Assembly: GCF_008389435.1 (NCBI RefSeq)
Contig: NZ_VUYS01000011.1
Coordinates: 43,214-107,213, forward strand
DNA: 64,000 nucleotides
Direction of reading: 5' to 3'
DNA from: Candidatus Nitrosocosmicus agrestis
GTDB taxonomy: Archaea; Thermoproteota; Nitrososphaeria; Nitrososphaerales; Nitrososphaeraceae
Shown here: piece by piece, positions 1 through 10,060 of the stretch
How positions within the stretch are numbered: the stretch's first letter is position 1
Layout of the letters: each line of letters opens with the position of its first letter
Position numbers and translations under genes: made by a program
Notes under the pieces: model-generated
What the model saw: only the letters and a program-made list of their open reading frames with translations
Told to the model about the DNA's origin: nothing
Databases searched by the model: none

Positions 1-476
1 TCATGAAATTCGAGATTAGATTGATCCACTTTAATGGCCAGAGGTGGACATACGGAAACACATGCCATACACCAGATACAATCATGTTCTCTAATTGGAT
101 CCGATTTATCTGAATAATCCTTTCGTCCTTCTCTATCATGGTTTTCGCCTTCGTCGCCACTTGTTGCGTTTACCATCTCAATGGCAGGAATATCATTTGC
201 TGTTCGATACCATTGAAATACTTGTACAGGACATGCTTCAATACATGCTCCATCTGCTACACATGAGTCCCAGTCGACTGCAACCATAGTACCGTGAACG
301 CCTAAAGGAACATAGGTCTCATTTCTTTTTTTATATGCATTTTGTACTTCAGCGTTGGTTGCAGATTCAGCATCCGACCTTCCGGGTCCCCAAACAAAAT
401 GAAAATGTTCATCATCAACATGGTCGTGTCTACCTACTACTTTGTGATTCTTTGGGAAATCAGAATCTATTGGCAT
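1..476 (-). CDS. Zinc-containing-type ferredoxin, 3' end cut by window edge
   Basis: Soluble electron carrier, probably serving 2-oxoacid oxidoreductases or similar enzymes. The visible 158 residues begin with a His-rich N-terminal extension (H11, H17, H19, H24, H26), as expected for the zinc-binding segment of the Sulfolobus zfx family. Then comes C72-x5-C78-x3-C82-P and a second cluster motif C133-x2-C136-x2-C139-x3-C143-P. The first motif lacks the usual second cysteine, which in this family goes with a [3Fe-4S] cluster; the second fits [4Fe-4S]. The frame is still open at base 1, so the C-terminus lies outside. I chose the ATG at 476; an in-frame TTG at 500 is an alternative. The gene points away from the multicopper oxidase operon. 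The family call is strong; the redox partner is unknown. Confidence 0.88.
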   Translation of the reverse strand, partial: MPIDSDFPKNHKVVGRHDHVDDEHFHFVWGPGRSDAESATNAEVQNAYKKRNETYVPLGVHGTMVAVDWDSCVADGACIEACPVQVFQWYRTANDIPAIEMVNATSGDEGENHDREGRKDYSDKSDPIREHDCIWCMACVSVCPPLAIKVDQSNLEFH

Positions 477-1301
477 GTCATTTTTAGTCAAGTAAATCAA
501 ATTAAATATGATGTATCCATTGCAAACGTATGCAAATAGGTTTACGATTCAATAAAAAAAAGATCTTAATACGATAAATATGGACATGACTAATCATTGG
601 AGTAGATCTTTTTCATTTCAATCAGAAATTAAATTTCAATTAATCAGTATCAATTTTACCTAGTGATTCTTAATGACTTTACACGTCAAAATAGCTTTCT
701 AATTATAAATAACCAAATGTTTTTTTAATAGATGGTGAATGTGATCACTTTAATTGAATCCAAACAAGATGCATATCAATATACGTTTGATAAAATACTA
801 ATGTTGAATATACAACTACTATTTGAGAAGGTGCGATGGGATAGACGATAATGTACGAATGAAAAATACTTTAGCTGATTTACCCATCGACCACCAAAGG
901 CTATGAAACTCAACCGAATATTGTGAATAGCCAATTTATCTTGCATTTTTTTGGTGAGTATTTTTTTAGTCAAAATTGCTTTTGCTCAGTCAATTTTGTT
1001 ATTCAGTATGGATAATATATTTTTCAGATATAATAATGTTTCCTTAAAAGATATTGCAATTGAAATGACTGCACTCAATTGCACTACAGCTTATTTAAGA
1101 TCTCATTTAGATAGCCAACATTAAGAGCACAGAAACGAAGTTTAATTTTTTTGAGATAAAAAACTCGAATAGAATTGCGTTGGGAAAATAAGAAATATTC
1201 TGATATTCGTTATAAACACCATCGCTTGCTTTTGGTTGCATCCAAGGACTTAGTTTTGCACTCAATACTGATCTATTAAATAACACTGTTATGTACATTG
1301 G
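477..1301. other. Intergenic, no gene recognised
   Basis: AT-rich spacer between two divergent genes. It should hold the promoters of the ferredoxin and the multicopper oxidase operon. I saw no convincing coding frame, RNA gene or repeat in it. Confidence 0.6.
1274..1282 (+). promoter_or_regulatory. Putative TATA box of the oxidase operon
   Basis: TATTAAATA is centred about 25 nt before the TTG start at 1302. This spacing fits an archaeal TATA box driving a leaderless transcript and supports the TTG start. Inferred from position and composition only. Confidence 0.45.
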
Positions 1302-2378
1302 TTGATCAGCTTATTGACCATACGAAAGTTACTTAGTTTGAAACTAGTCGTAATCACGATGACTATAGGGTTAGTTATCGCAAATGCAGTATCATTTGGG
1401 AGCATAGGTAATGCAATTGCTCAATCAAACCAAAAAACGGAACAAAGATCTCATCCAAAAAACCATGAAATTCAAATGGGTGTTAAGGAACTTAGTGATG
1501 ATAGAATTGCTTACAAAATTAATAAATACATTTTACGAGACCTTGTCGATAACAGTACAACTGATATAACTTCCAATTATGATAATCATATTCCGATACC
1601 AGGACCTACCATTGTGGCCAACGAGGGTGACAAAATTGAGATAACCTTAATAAACGAGATGGGTTGGGGTTATCCAAGTGTTCATACACATGGCGCTCAT
1701 TATCGCATAGCTAGTGACGGGACCCTGAAGGATTTGAACAAGGTTTCGGATCAAGCTGCATCACCTTCTCAACCTTATACTTTTGAATGGGATGCAGGCA
1801 ACGGAACTGCTGGGTCGTGGCCATTTCATGATCACACTTTAGGAAGAAACGTCTTCGGAAAAAGCATGGATGGGCTGGAGACTGTGGGACTGTTTTCTAG
1901 CATAATAATAAATCCTGCTAATGGGAAAGTAGATGCTTTAATAGATGGTATCCCGACAAAGGTAAATGTCAAAGATATTGACAAGGATTTTATATTGTTT
2001 GTAAATGATGATGTCTTTTGGGGCAGTGAAATTGATTATACCAAAAATGGAAAACATACTCAATTGGGTATTAATCCGACTTTGACGGCAGCAAATAATA
2101 GCATCGTCAGGTTCAATATTCAATCTATTGGAAATGAATTTCATAATTTTGAAATGAATAACGTTCATTGGCTTAAACCTGGAACAAATACACAAATCAA
2201 CTCTCACTTGATTGGCCCACTCGCAAATCATGTGTTTACAATCAAAGCAGACTCAAATGCTACTTATTTTGACAATTCCAAGATAAACCTTCTTGCAGGA
2301 ATGAAAGGAAATTTTGTAGTAGCCGATAATAATGGGAAAAGTAGCATGAATCCAGAAAGAGACGCTAATGTAATTTAA
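1302..2378 (+). CDS. Secreted multicopper oxidase subunit keeping only domain-1 copper ligands
   Basis: 358 residues. A TTG start gives a good signal peptide (R8, K9 and K14, hydrophobic core, likely cleavage after A-I-A near residue 40). Cupredoxin domain 1 (about 75-205) carries the trinuclear-copper motifs H128-T-H130-G and F-H176-D-H178; the Asp between the last two His means no type 1 copper in this domain. Domain 2 (about 210-342) keeps the fold signature, but the usual H-x-x-H-x-H motif has become F-H281-N-F-E-M-N-N-V-H289-W and there is no H-C-H motif at the end. By itself it cannot build a complete trinuclear centre. It ends 3 nt before the next gene, which has the opposite pattern. 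Alternatives: a domain-1-only copper carrier, or a degenerate paralogue of a two-domain oxidase. Confidence 0.85.
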   Translation: MISLLTIRKLLSLKLVVITMTIGLVIANAVSFGSIGNAIAQSNQKTEQRSHPKNHEIQMGVKELSDDRIAYKINKYILRDLVDNSTTDITSNYDNHIPIPGPTIVANEGDKIEITLINEMGWGYPSVHTHGAHYRIASDGTLKDLNKVSDQAASPSQPYTFEWDAGNGTAGSWPFHDHTLGRNVFGKSMDGLETVGLFSSIIINPANGKVDALIDGIPTKVNVKDIDKDFILFVNDDVFWGSEIDYTKNGKHTQLGINPTLTAANNSIVRFNIQSIGNEFHNFEMNNVHWLKPGTNTQINSHLIGPLANHVFTIKADSNATYFDNSKINLLAGMKGNFVVADNNGKSSMNPERDANVI

Positions 2379-2381
2379 GGG

Positions 2382-5177
2382 ATGAGAACTTTGGTTAAGC
2401 ATACTAAACCAATCAAATGGGGGCAAATCGGAATGAGAAGGATTCTTCCTATGATTATTGCATCTTTAATCTTAACATCGGCTCTAATTCCGGCTGGGGT
2501 AATTCAAAGCACCAAAGCATTCATACCTATCCCTCAAGCAAAAAATAATGATGGCAAGGTTTTCGATACACTATCCTCAAATATTTCAACAAATAATACT
2601 GATGCTAACAAATCTCTGACAAGTTCTTCTATACATGATATAACCATTGAAGAACAAGTGTTACCTGATGGCGAACCAGCTTATAAAATGTTAAGACATC
2701 TGATTAACAATAGCTTAGATGTAACTGGCAACTATAGTAATATTGCAACAATTCCAGGTCCTGCGATCGTAATTAATGAGGGAGATACGGTACATGTCAG
2801 TATTAAGCATTTAGATGGTAACATAACGCAGGAGGATTTCATTGCACCTCATCCTGGAACATTTGTATATCAAGATGACAAATTAGGAGACCGGGGTTTG
2901 TATGGTGTTGTCATTGTTAATCCGCATCATCAGATGACTGTAGCATTAGTTGATGGAAAAATAACTACGATACCGCTCAGCGAGATAGACAAAGATATCC
3001 TGTTATTTATGGTAGGCTCGACATTTTGGGGACTGGAAATTGCTAAAAATGGCACTCAGACACCCCTTTGGACTAATCCAGTACTCGTGGCACAAGAGAA
3101 CCAAAAGGTTCGCTTTCATATAGTAGGCATTGGTCCTTCGTCAAATCCTAGCGGTCATTCTCATACATTTCATCTTCATGCTCACAGATGGGTGGATCAA
3201 GGTACAAATAATATTATAGATGTGAAGGAGATACACCCAGGAACTAGCCATGTATTCGTTATAGATTCAGGAGACGGTGTAGGACCAGGAGACTGGCAGT
3301 TTCACTGCCATGTTTTCGCTCACATGGAGGCAGGTATGATGTCCACATTCAAGGTATTACCTGCAAATTCTACTTCGGGTGCAAATAAAACAGTGGTTCA
3401 GACAAGCATTCCTGGTGCTTCACCTTACCATAACTTCGCCGCATTTTCTGTTAGTGATGAGCCAGGAAAGTGGTTTAGGAATCTAAAGGGTGATATATCA
3501 GGTACTGGAAGCGAATCACTTGCAATAATCAACAAATCAGGAACAGTTAACTTCATGATGGATGCCACAAATGGGGTTCATACAGTTTCAAGTATTATTT
3601 ATCCAAAAAACGCCAATAACATGCCATTTAGCCAGATGATGGCATACAAAGGAGGAGCTATAGTAAAGTTGGAAGATCCTGGTCTCTATGTATTTGCATG
3701 TAGTCTTCATCCGTTCATGCTAGCAGCAGTCATTGTTGATGATCCAGCGACCAAAGGTTTGGATCTTGGCGCAGAACTAACTTTGGTTAATGGAGATACC
3801 ATACCTACAAACAGTGAGTTAGCATTGAGATTGTTAAGAACTTTGTTTATCGTTACCTCTACTTCTAACTGGCAAGACTACTCCAACCAAACAAAACCAT
3901 GGCATGTAACCTATCCAGATGTGGATGTAAGAATTGTTAATGACACAGTGGTAAATGTCAAAAATGTTTTGGAAAAAACATATGGTCAAAACCAGACACT
4001 AACTCCATTGTCAAATCCTGTTACACCAGCCGTAGGTGAAATCTGGATTGATACACAGTTTGAAAAAACATCTGGAAAGACCAAACCAGGAACTGCTACG
4101 GCAATTAACGGCACTACATGGAAAGTCAGCAAAAAAGTATCACTTCCTCAAATAGAAATGAATAATCCTCACAATATGTGGACCGATAGAAACCAGGACC
4201 TGATCTATCAGACAATGTGGTTTGATAACAGAACTTCTGTGTTTAACCGAACGTCAGGAGAACTCATAAAAGATATTCAAGTAGGCGACGATCCCTCCCA
4301 TGTCATGACAGGAACCAAAACAGATAAACTATATGTTGCTTTAAATGGTGAAGACGGTGTTACAGTATTATCTCCAAATCCAGACTTTGAACCGAAAAAA
4401 TTCATACTATTGCAGTCTCCAGCCTCACCATCGACACATCCACATGGACACTGGATGAGTGCAGATGATAGGTATATGGTGACGCCCGATGCGCTTACCG
4501 GCACAACTACCATTTATGATATGCTACAAGACAAAATAATAGGAAAAGTGAAGACGGGTGTTTCTCCAGTCGCAGTTGGGATGTTGCCAGATGGTAGCAA
4601 GTCTTATGTCGCGGACTTTTTTGACAGTAGCATAAGTGTAATAGATACAGCAAATGCGACTCTGTTAAAGAAAATTAACCTTCTTGAGAACTATGATCCA
4701 ATAAGTGGTAATAAAACAGGGCCGATGGGATTTCTTCCTATACAAACACCTGTAAGTCCTGATGGCCAATACATGGTAACTGCAAATACTGGTGGCACAA
4801 TAACTGTATTGGACACGGAAACTGATAAGGTTGTAAAGGAATTACCATGTGATCCCGGGTGTCATGGGGTCAACTTTGGAGCAAAGAAGGGCGGAGGATA
4901 CTACGCCTATGTTTCCAGTACATTTTCAAATGAAGTTATAGTTGTGGATGGCGATCCCAATAACGATGGAGATCCAATAGACGCCAAAGTCGCCGGAAAG
5001 GTTTCTTTGGTTGCTTCTGCAAGTACCAAAACAGATGATACAATATCTGGCCTCGAAGGAACAGGAGGTCAAGGTGTCCTAGCAATTCCAAACGTATATG
5101 ATGGATGGGTGCAAAACCTGCCTTCCTATTGGAAAGGACTCTTAACTGATGCACAACAGAACCCATCAGGTTTGTAA
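2382..5177 (+). CDS. Secreted multicopper oxidase with extra blue-copper domain and C-terminal beta-propeller
   Basis: 931 residues with an N-terminal hydrophobic segment (about 21-45). Domain 1 (about 85-180) has lost both His motifs; the loops that should carry them are shortened around residues 141-165. Domain 2 (about 185-325) is intact: H261-T-F-H264-L-H266 and H308-C309-H310-x3-H314-x4-M319, giving the type 1 site and half of a trinuclear centre. A third cupredoxin (about 345-453) has a plastocyanin-like set H400, C440, H443, M446. Residues from about 545 to 930 form a YVTN-type beta-propeller with repeats such as D-x-x-S-H-V and S-P-D-G-x-Y. It is co-transcribed with the preceding gene, which supplies the missing domain-1 ligands. 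The substrate is unknown; nitrite, phenolics, Cu(I) or NO-related chemistry are all possible. The His-rich stretch in the propeller (H-P-H-G-H) could bind metal. Confidence 0.85.
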   Translation: MRTLVKHTKPIKWGQIGMRRILPMIIASLILTSALIPAGVIQSTKAFIPIPQAKNNDGKVFDTLSSNISTNNTDANKSLTSSSIHDITIEEQVLPDGEPAYKMLRHLINNSLDVTGNYSNIATIPGPAIVINEGDTVHVSIKHLDGNITQEDFIAPHPGTFVYQDDKLGDRGLYGVVIVNPHHQMTVALVDGKITTIPLSEIDKDILLFMVGSTFWGLEIAKNGTQTPLWTNPVLVAQENQKVRFHIVGIGPSSNPSGHSHTFHLHAHRWVDQGTNNIIDVKEIHPGTSHVFVIDSGDGVGPGDWQFHCHVFAHMEAGMMSTFKVLPANSTSGANKTVVQTSIPGASPYHNFAAFSVSDEPGKWFRNLKGDISGTGSESLAIINKSGTVNFMMDATNGVHTVSSIIYPKNANNMPFSQMMAYKGGAIVKLEDPGLYVFACSLHPFMLAAVIVDDPATKGLDLGAELTLVNGDTIPTNSELALRLLRTLFIVTSTSNWQDYSNQTKPWHVTYPDVDVRIVNDTVVNVKNVLEKTYGQNQTLTPLSNPVTPAVGEIWIDTQFEKTSGKTKPGTATAINGTTWKVSKKVSLPQIEMNNPHNMWTDRNQDLIYQTMWFDNRTSVFNRTSGELIKDIQVGDDPSHVMTGTKTDKLYVALNGEDGVTVLSPNPDFEPKKFILLQSPASPSTHPHGHWMSADDRYMVTPDALTGTTTIYDMLQDKIIGKVKTGVSPVAVGMLPDGSKSYVADFFDSSISVIDTANATLLKKINLLENYDPISGNKTGPMGFLPIQTPVSPDGQYMVTANTGGTITVLDTETDKVVKELPCDPGCHGVNFGAKKGGGYYAYVSSTFSNEVIVVDGDPNNDGDPIDAKVAGKVSLVASASTKTDDTISGLEGTGGQGVLAIPNVYDGWVQNLPSYWKGLLTDAQQNPSGL

Positions 5178-6896
5178 CCCGAAACATAGACTCAAACATA
5201 AATCTTTTTTTTGTTAATTAATTAAATTACCTTATTTAATCAGTCTATTTAAAGATGCGCTATTGGAGGTCAGAATAAAAAATTCGTCAATGCCAAATTC
5301 AACCTAAACTTAATATTTTAATTCTTATCCGTACTCTTGACTTAATTTCTCAATTACAAAACAATTGATCTAGGGAATGGGATTATTTCACAATTCAAAA
5401 ACTTTCAAGATTCAAGTAACAGCAATTTTCGCCTTGAAACTGTATAAACAAATCCGAGAAAGTGGATAGTTGTTTTTTTTAAAATACTAAATCAGGGATT
5501 AAAATACAGAAACCTATCTGAAAGTACTAGTTATTCCACTGGAATTTAGGGGTTGAATGGTTGAGTTACTTACAAGATACGAATATGTACCTTTCCATAA
5601 TACCAAAAACAATCTTTTCTCTCCTATTTGTATTGGAATCCTCAAAAAAATTATATTTATTCAAAGACCCCAAAAGATTGGCTTCTAAGCATGATTTGTA
5701 TGCCGCAGTATTCAATTTGATATCCTTATTTGAAATCAACAATGGAATTTGACATTTTAACCATTTTCTATTGCTCAAACAAGGTAAAATCGAAAATTTT
5801 ATCACTAGTAATTTCATTGACTTTTTAGCCAGGTTAATTGCTTTATTGTTTTGATATTATTACGTGAGTCGTTACTTTTGATAATTGATTTCTAATATCT
5901 TATCTGACTAACTTGAGAAAAGAATATTTTGCTGCCTCTGTTTGCTATCAATTGCAAGTGATTCGTAAGTATTAAGTAGATGAAAAACGGGTATAATAGT
6001 ACTGAAATTGATAAAAGAAAATACACGATGTGAATTATTCGCAGATATAGTCTGTGAATGTGGATATTGCTGCATTGATGGATAATCTTGAAAATAAAAA
6101 TACGGCTATTAATAAAAGTATAAAAAATTAATCTAACAGGGTTTGAAACATCAAAAGCCAAATTTACTATTATTAGATAACAAATGACATATTCTTCCCC
6201 ATCAATCGCTATCCTACCATATTTTTTTTGTTAATCTATTCTATCCCTTATAGGTTTGAAACTTTTAAAATCAGTATTTTATTTAATCGAATACCATTGA
6301 CATTTGATAAATCTCCTTTTTCCGAGATGACAATTGATCAGGGGATCTAATTTTCCGAAGAAAAACCAAACTCTACTTTGTACCCTAGGTTATATATGAA
6401 ATGCTAGTACAAATACATTAATCGTAATTAGTCAACGAATCATAAAGTAATACTCTCTAGTTTGGTAAGGATTTCGAAGAACTATAAAAAAAATTAAAAT
6501 TCAATAACACAAGAGAGAAAAAGTAAGTATGCTAAAACAAAGATTCATGTTCATGTAGAAATTTTCTTCGCCGATTCGATCAAAAAAAAGAATAAAATTT
6601 GCTAAATAAGACGTTATTGATTTAGTAGTATTGGATATGGTGGGACCTAGAGGATTTTCAAGAATGATAGGATAACGAATCATGTGTCAAGAAATGCCAC
6701 AAAACTACTGATAGGTTATTTGTCCAATATTGATCGTGTGATAATTGTAACGATAAGCAGTCTTTAGAATATCAACTCATAACATCTTTCCAATAATAGG
6801 ATTCTAATTATCAGGTAAACCCAATTGAACGATCTGCATTGATTTATCATCTGTATAATATATAATTTAATATAATAACGACTGTAAGCATCTTAC
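5178..6896. other. Long intergenic region, no gene recognised
   Basis: About 1.7 kb, very AT-rich. The short open frames on either strand lack recognisable motifs. A run of TATA-like sequence at 6854-6876 precedes the next gene and probably contains its promoter. Confidence 0.55.
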
Positions 6897-7397
6897 ATGG
6901 GGTTAAGCTCTATAAGTATTTTAGAGGTCGTCAATAAAGACATTAAAGTAATAGATCAAGAACAAAATATTTTTGATACATCCAAGGTTATGATAGACAA
7001 CAATATAGGTTCTGTTGTAATTATCGATAATAATGATAGCAAGAACCCGGTAGGTATTGTAACTGAGAGAGATATAGTAAGAATAGTAAGCACATTTTCA
7101 TTGGCAGACTTGGAGGTTCCCGTAAGAGAACTCATGAGTTATCCATTAATCACACTCTCACAAAATGCATCAGTCCTAGACGCAATGAAATTGATGTATG
7201 AACGTAAAATAAGAAGGATTATTGTCTTGGAAGGAAATAACCTTGTAGGTATTGTTACGGAGCATGATATATTTAAGCTACTTATGAGCAATAAGGAATT
7301 AATTTCCACTGTTATCTCTAGTGATTTTCCAATACCTCAGAAAGACATATACGAAGATTTTTCACGATTTTGGTTTAGCAATTCTTTTTACAAATAG
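6897..7397 (+). CDS. Paired CBS-domain protein
   Basis: 166 residues made almost entirely of two CBS domains (about 8-68 and 77-137). Each has the typical end G-I-V-T-E-R/H-D-I. Such stand-alone pairs bind adenine nucleotides (AMP, ATP, sometimes SAM) and regulate partner proteins. No catalytic domain is present, so a regulatory or sensing role is inferred. The ATG lies about 25 nt behind a TATA-like stretch, suggesting a leaderless transcript. The neighbour downstream is a decayed membrane gene, so the context does not reveal the partner. Confidence 0.85.
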   Translation: MGLSSISILEVVNKDIKVIDQEQNIFDTSKVMIDNNIGSVVIIDNNDSKNPVGIVTERDIVRIVSTFSLADLEVPVRELMSYPLITLSQNASVLDAMKLMYERKIRRIIVLEGNNLVGIVTEHDIFKLLMSNKELISTVISSDFPIPQKDIYEDFSRFWFSNSFYK

Positions 7398-7572
7398 AAT
7401 AGAGATATGATACGTAACAAGACCATCATGAGTTTGAAAATCTAATCGTCAAAACGATGCATAAGAGTAATATTATTTTTAGTTCTTTTATTTTGATGAC
7501 AGTCACTATTGGTTTACCAAATAATAGTTATATATCACTCAAATTTTTAAGATGATTTAGGCACCAAAAGAA

Positions 7573-8098
7573 ATGTATAAAGATAACAGATTAAACGAAT
7601 GGTTCGTTCCGAAATTTGGCCCAGTAAGGTTCAGGCTGTTTTGCAGCATGCTCTTCCTACCTTATACAGGAATGTGTATTTCCTTTGTCAAATGGGGGAA
7701 TATGATGGCAAACGATTATGGTCACGAAAGGTTAGGTGTAATCGCAATAATTTACTTTGTATCATTGGGAATTGCTGCACATGTAGCTGATAACATTGGA
7801 ACAAAAAAAGATCAAACCCTGCAGTCATTCGCTTAGTAAAACTAGTCATGTACAATAGCAATAACAATCTGTTTGGTATTTTAATATCTGATGGAGATTT
7901 ACCATTCTGTATTATTTTCACCGCTGTCAATACTGATTGGACTCGCAGAGGTTATTTTACTATCTGTATGATGGTAATTTTGAAATGTTTAATGGATCTA
8001 AGAACTTTTGTTTTTCTAATTTATTGTCATTGTTACCATTTTTCGGCTGAATTTGTAAATCAAACATATAAAGAAACTCTGGAGGCGATATTGATTTG
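7573..8098 (+). pseudogene. Decayed UbiA-like prenyltransferase-family membrane protein
   Basis: The first 87 residues (7573-7836) read cleanly from M-Y-K-D-N-R-L-N-E-W-F and include hydrophobic segments and the motif G-I-A-A-H-V-A-D-N-I-G. The frame then breaks. Recognisable continuation appears piecewise in all three frames: F-S-P-L-S-I-L-I-G-L-A-E near 7915-7965, Y-D-G-N-F-E-M-F-N-G near 7965-8000, and V-N-Q-T-Y-K-E-T-L-E-A near 8055-8090. The parts in order look like an archaeal UbiA-superfamily membrane protein missing a large part of its usual length. At least two frameshifts and missing sequence make function impossible. The family assignment rests on remembered features of these archaeal proteins, not on a search. 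Confidence 0.7.
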
Positions 8099-8343
8099 AT
8101 TAAAACCCACATTCAAAGTTAATTCCAATTTAGAACCTTTAGACTGTAGTAAAGAAATAAAAGAATAAACAAAATGATTTAATACATTTGATATTAAACA
8201 ATATTGAAGATTCTTTGTACTGGTACCATCTTTATTACTGTCGTATAACTCTAAGTTTCCTTTTTTTTCATACTTCTAGTTTGGGGATTCCATTTCAAAT
8301 AGCTTCTTTGGCTTTGTAGTATATACACTATATAATCCTCTTG

Positions 8344-9093
8344 TTAGATTAGATTACTTGAGTTCTTGACTTTAGTTGTATATACTCTGTAAGGTTTACC
8401 GGTGTGTTTATCAATATATTTCCATTGTCTCTCTTCCAAATTAGCCTCTTCAAAATCGCATTGTGAATTAGGATGCAGTAGCGAATAAAAGGTCCCTCCT
8501 ACAGAAATTCGATTGGGGGGTGTAATGGATGTTATTTTGGATGCAACGTTCATGACATATCCTATTAAATCTATTTGGGAACTTTTATCTCTGCCATATT
8601 GAATAACTACATTTTCTCCTTCTGCTATTCCTATTTTAATCTCCAAATTAGGATAATCATGTCTTCGAAAAACAGGGTTGATATCATTTCTTACTGTTGC
8701 TAGCATTGAATTGGCACAACGATAGACCTTGTCACAAATTAGATATTTATTGAAACCTGGTGGAAAAAATGATATGATGGCATCTCCCACATATTTTAAA
8801 ACGAACCCACCATAACTTTCTATTACCGATGATAACTCGTGAGAGAATGCTTTTAAAATTGTTACGACCTTTTCTGTAGGTAGCATCATGCTCATTTTGG
8901 TAGATCCGACCATATCCGCATACATTATGACTAGGTCAATTTTGGAATTGACGTATTGAAGCAAGAATTTTTGTCCCCTTTCAATTGAAGTATAATACTG
9001 GTATCTCTCACTCAGGACTCCTTCCAAGCGACCTTGTCGCAAATTGCGAAGGGTACTAAAGTCCAAGATGTTATTTTCTTCAATGTTTGTCAT
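8344..9093 (-). CDS. Class III adenylate cyclase
   Basis: 249 residues with a cyclase homology domain from about 50 to 210. Metal-binding aspartates are D60 (Y-A-D-M-V-G-S-T) and D104 (K-Y-V-G-D-A), with K100 as the expected adenine contact. The segment D175-L-I-G-Y-V-M-N182-V-A-S-K186 matches the animal motif D-x-x-G-x-x-x-N-V-A-S-R: the adenine-specifying Asp and the transition-state Asn are present, but the transition-state Arg is Lys. It should make cAMP from ATP if that change is tolerated. There is no membrane segment; a short N-terminal region (1-50) of unknown role precedes the catalytic domain. It stands alone, with no cAMP receptor nearby. Confidence 0.88.
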   Translation of the reverse strand: MTNIEENNILDFSTLRNLRQGRLEGVLSERYQYYTSIERGQKFLLQYVNSKIDLVIMYADMVGSTKMSMMLPTEKVVTILKAFSHELSSVIESYGGFVLKYVGDAIISFFPPGFNKYLICDKVYRCANSMLATVRNDINPVFRRHDYPNLEIKIGIAEGENVVIQYGRDKSSQIDLIGYVMNVASKITSITPPNRISVGGTFYSLLHPNSQCDFEEANLEERQWKYIDKHTGKPYRVYTTKVKNSSNLI

Positions 9094-10060
9094 ATTTTCA
9101 TAATCTGTGTCGTATGAATTACTCCTGCTATCTGCGTTTTTGGGGGAATGATAAAGATTATTATGGATGTTATTATAGATAAATTCCAGATTCTAAGTTA
9201 CTCTAATACCGTATAATAACATTATTCTGGTTTGTTGCTTACTTGAATAATTACTTTGCTTTCATTTTTTTTAGTAGCCATTTAATGGATATAATAAGAC
9301 TAGATAGTTATTATTTACTACGAAAAGAGCTTCAATCTTTCCTTAACAATGTCAGTGGAGAGGTTAAATTGTATAAATAAAATTGACGAGATAGATTGAA
9401 CTCATTTACCTATTATTCATATACCGTTGCCTATAGTATTTAACTCCTTAAATTGATAGGGACAATTTTAGTTCTATCTGGATCATTATTCGCTTTGGCC
9501 GACAAATAGATTTATGAGGATGAAAATCATAGTTCCTTTCTATTCCAGGAAGACAATATTCAAACAAAATTTGTCTCATCAATAGTTTCATAGAAAAACA
9601 AACAGCATGCTATTTTGACCATTCCTAGACAAAAATCCAGTTTATTATTCCAAAATAAAATATTAAGTTGTGGAGTCAATCAAGACGAAGGACTATCACT
9701 GCTGTATTAGATTACCTTCAATTAGTGAATGGTTTTATGATCAATTCTGTAATCGGTAGATTCACATTAGCTTTACAATCAAGTTACATTATTTTGCTTT
9801 ATTATCATTTTTATGTTTCAATATTGTAATTATTCTGGTGCCAATTTATTGAATCACTAGTATCTTTGATTTTAATGTCGGGGAAAATTTGTTTTGGCCA
9901 TGTATTAATTGATAATCCTAAATGAATGATTTTGGTAGTTTTGAAGTAGTGTTGAATATATAAACATAGTAAAATGTTATGATAGTTTTTTAGATTTAAT
10001 TTTACCATAAAGATATTTGATACGAGTTATATCGCACATAATTATGTATTAATTGTCAAC
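9094..10060. other. Intergenic region
   Basis: Nearly 1 kb without a convincing gene. It holds the promoter sides of the cyclase and of the repeat protein; a TATA-like GTTATAT at 10026-10032 lies about 30 nt before the latter's ATG. Confidence 0.5.

Noticed and set aside
95..539. Two plus-strand open frames at the window start
   Set aside because: They lie opposite the ferredoxin on the minus strand, which has full cysteine motifs; the plus-strand readings have none.
4277..5199. Minus-strand frames opposite the beta-propeller
   Set aside because: The plus strand encodes a continuous propeller in this region; the opposite frames have no motif.
5561..6161. Short hydrophobic frames in the 5.2-6.9 kb spacer
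   Set aside because: They consist of AT-biased residues (I, F, Y, N, K) expected by chance and show no motif or promoter.
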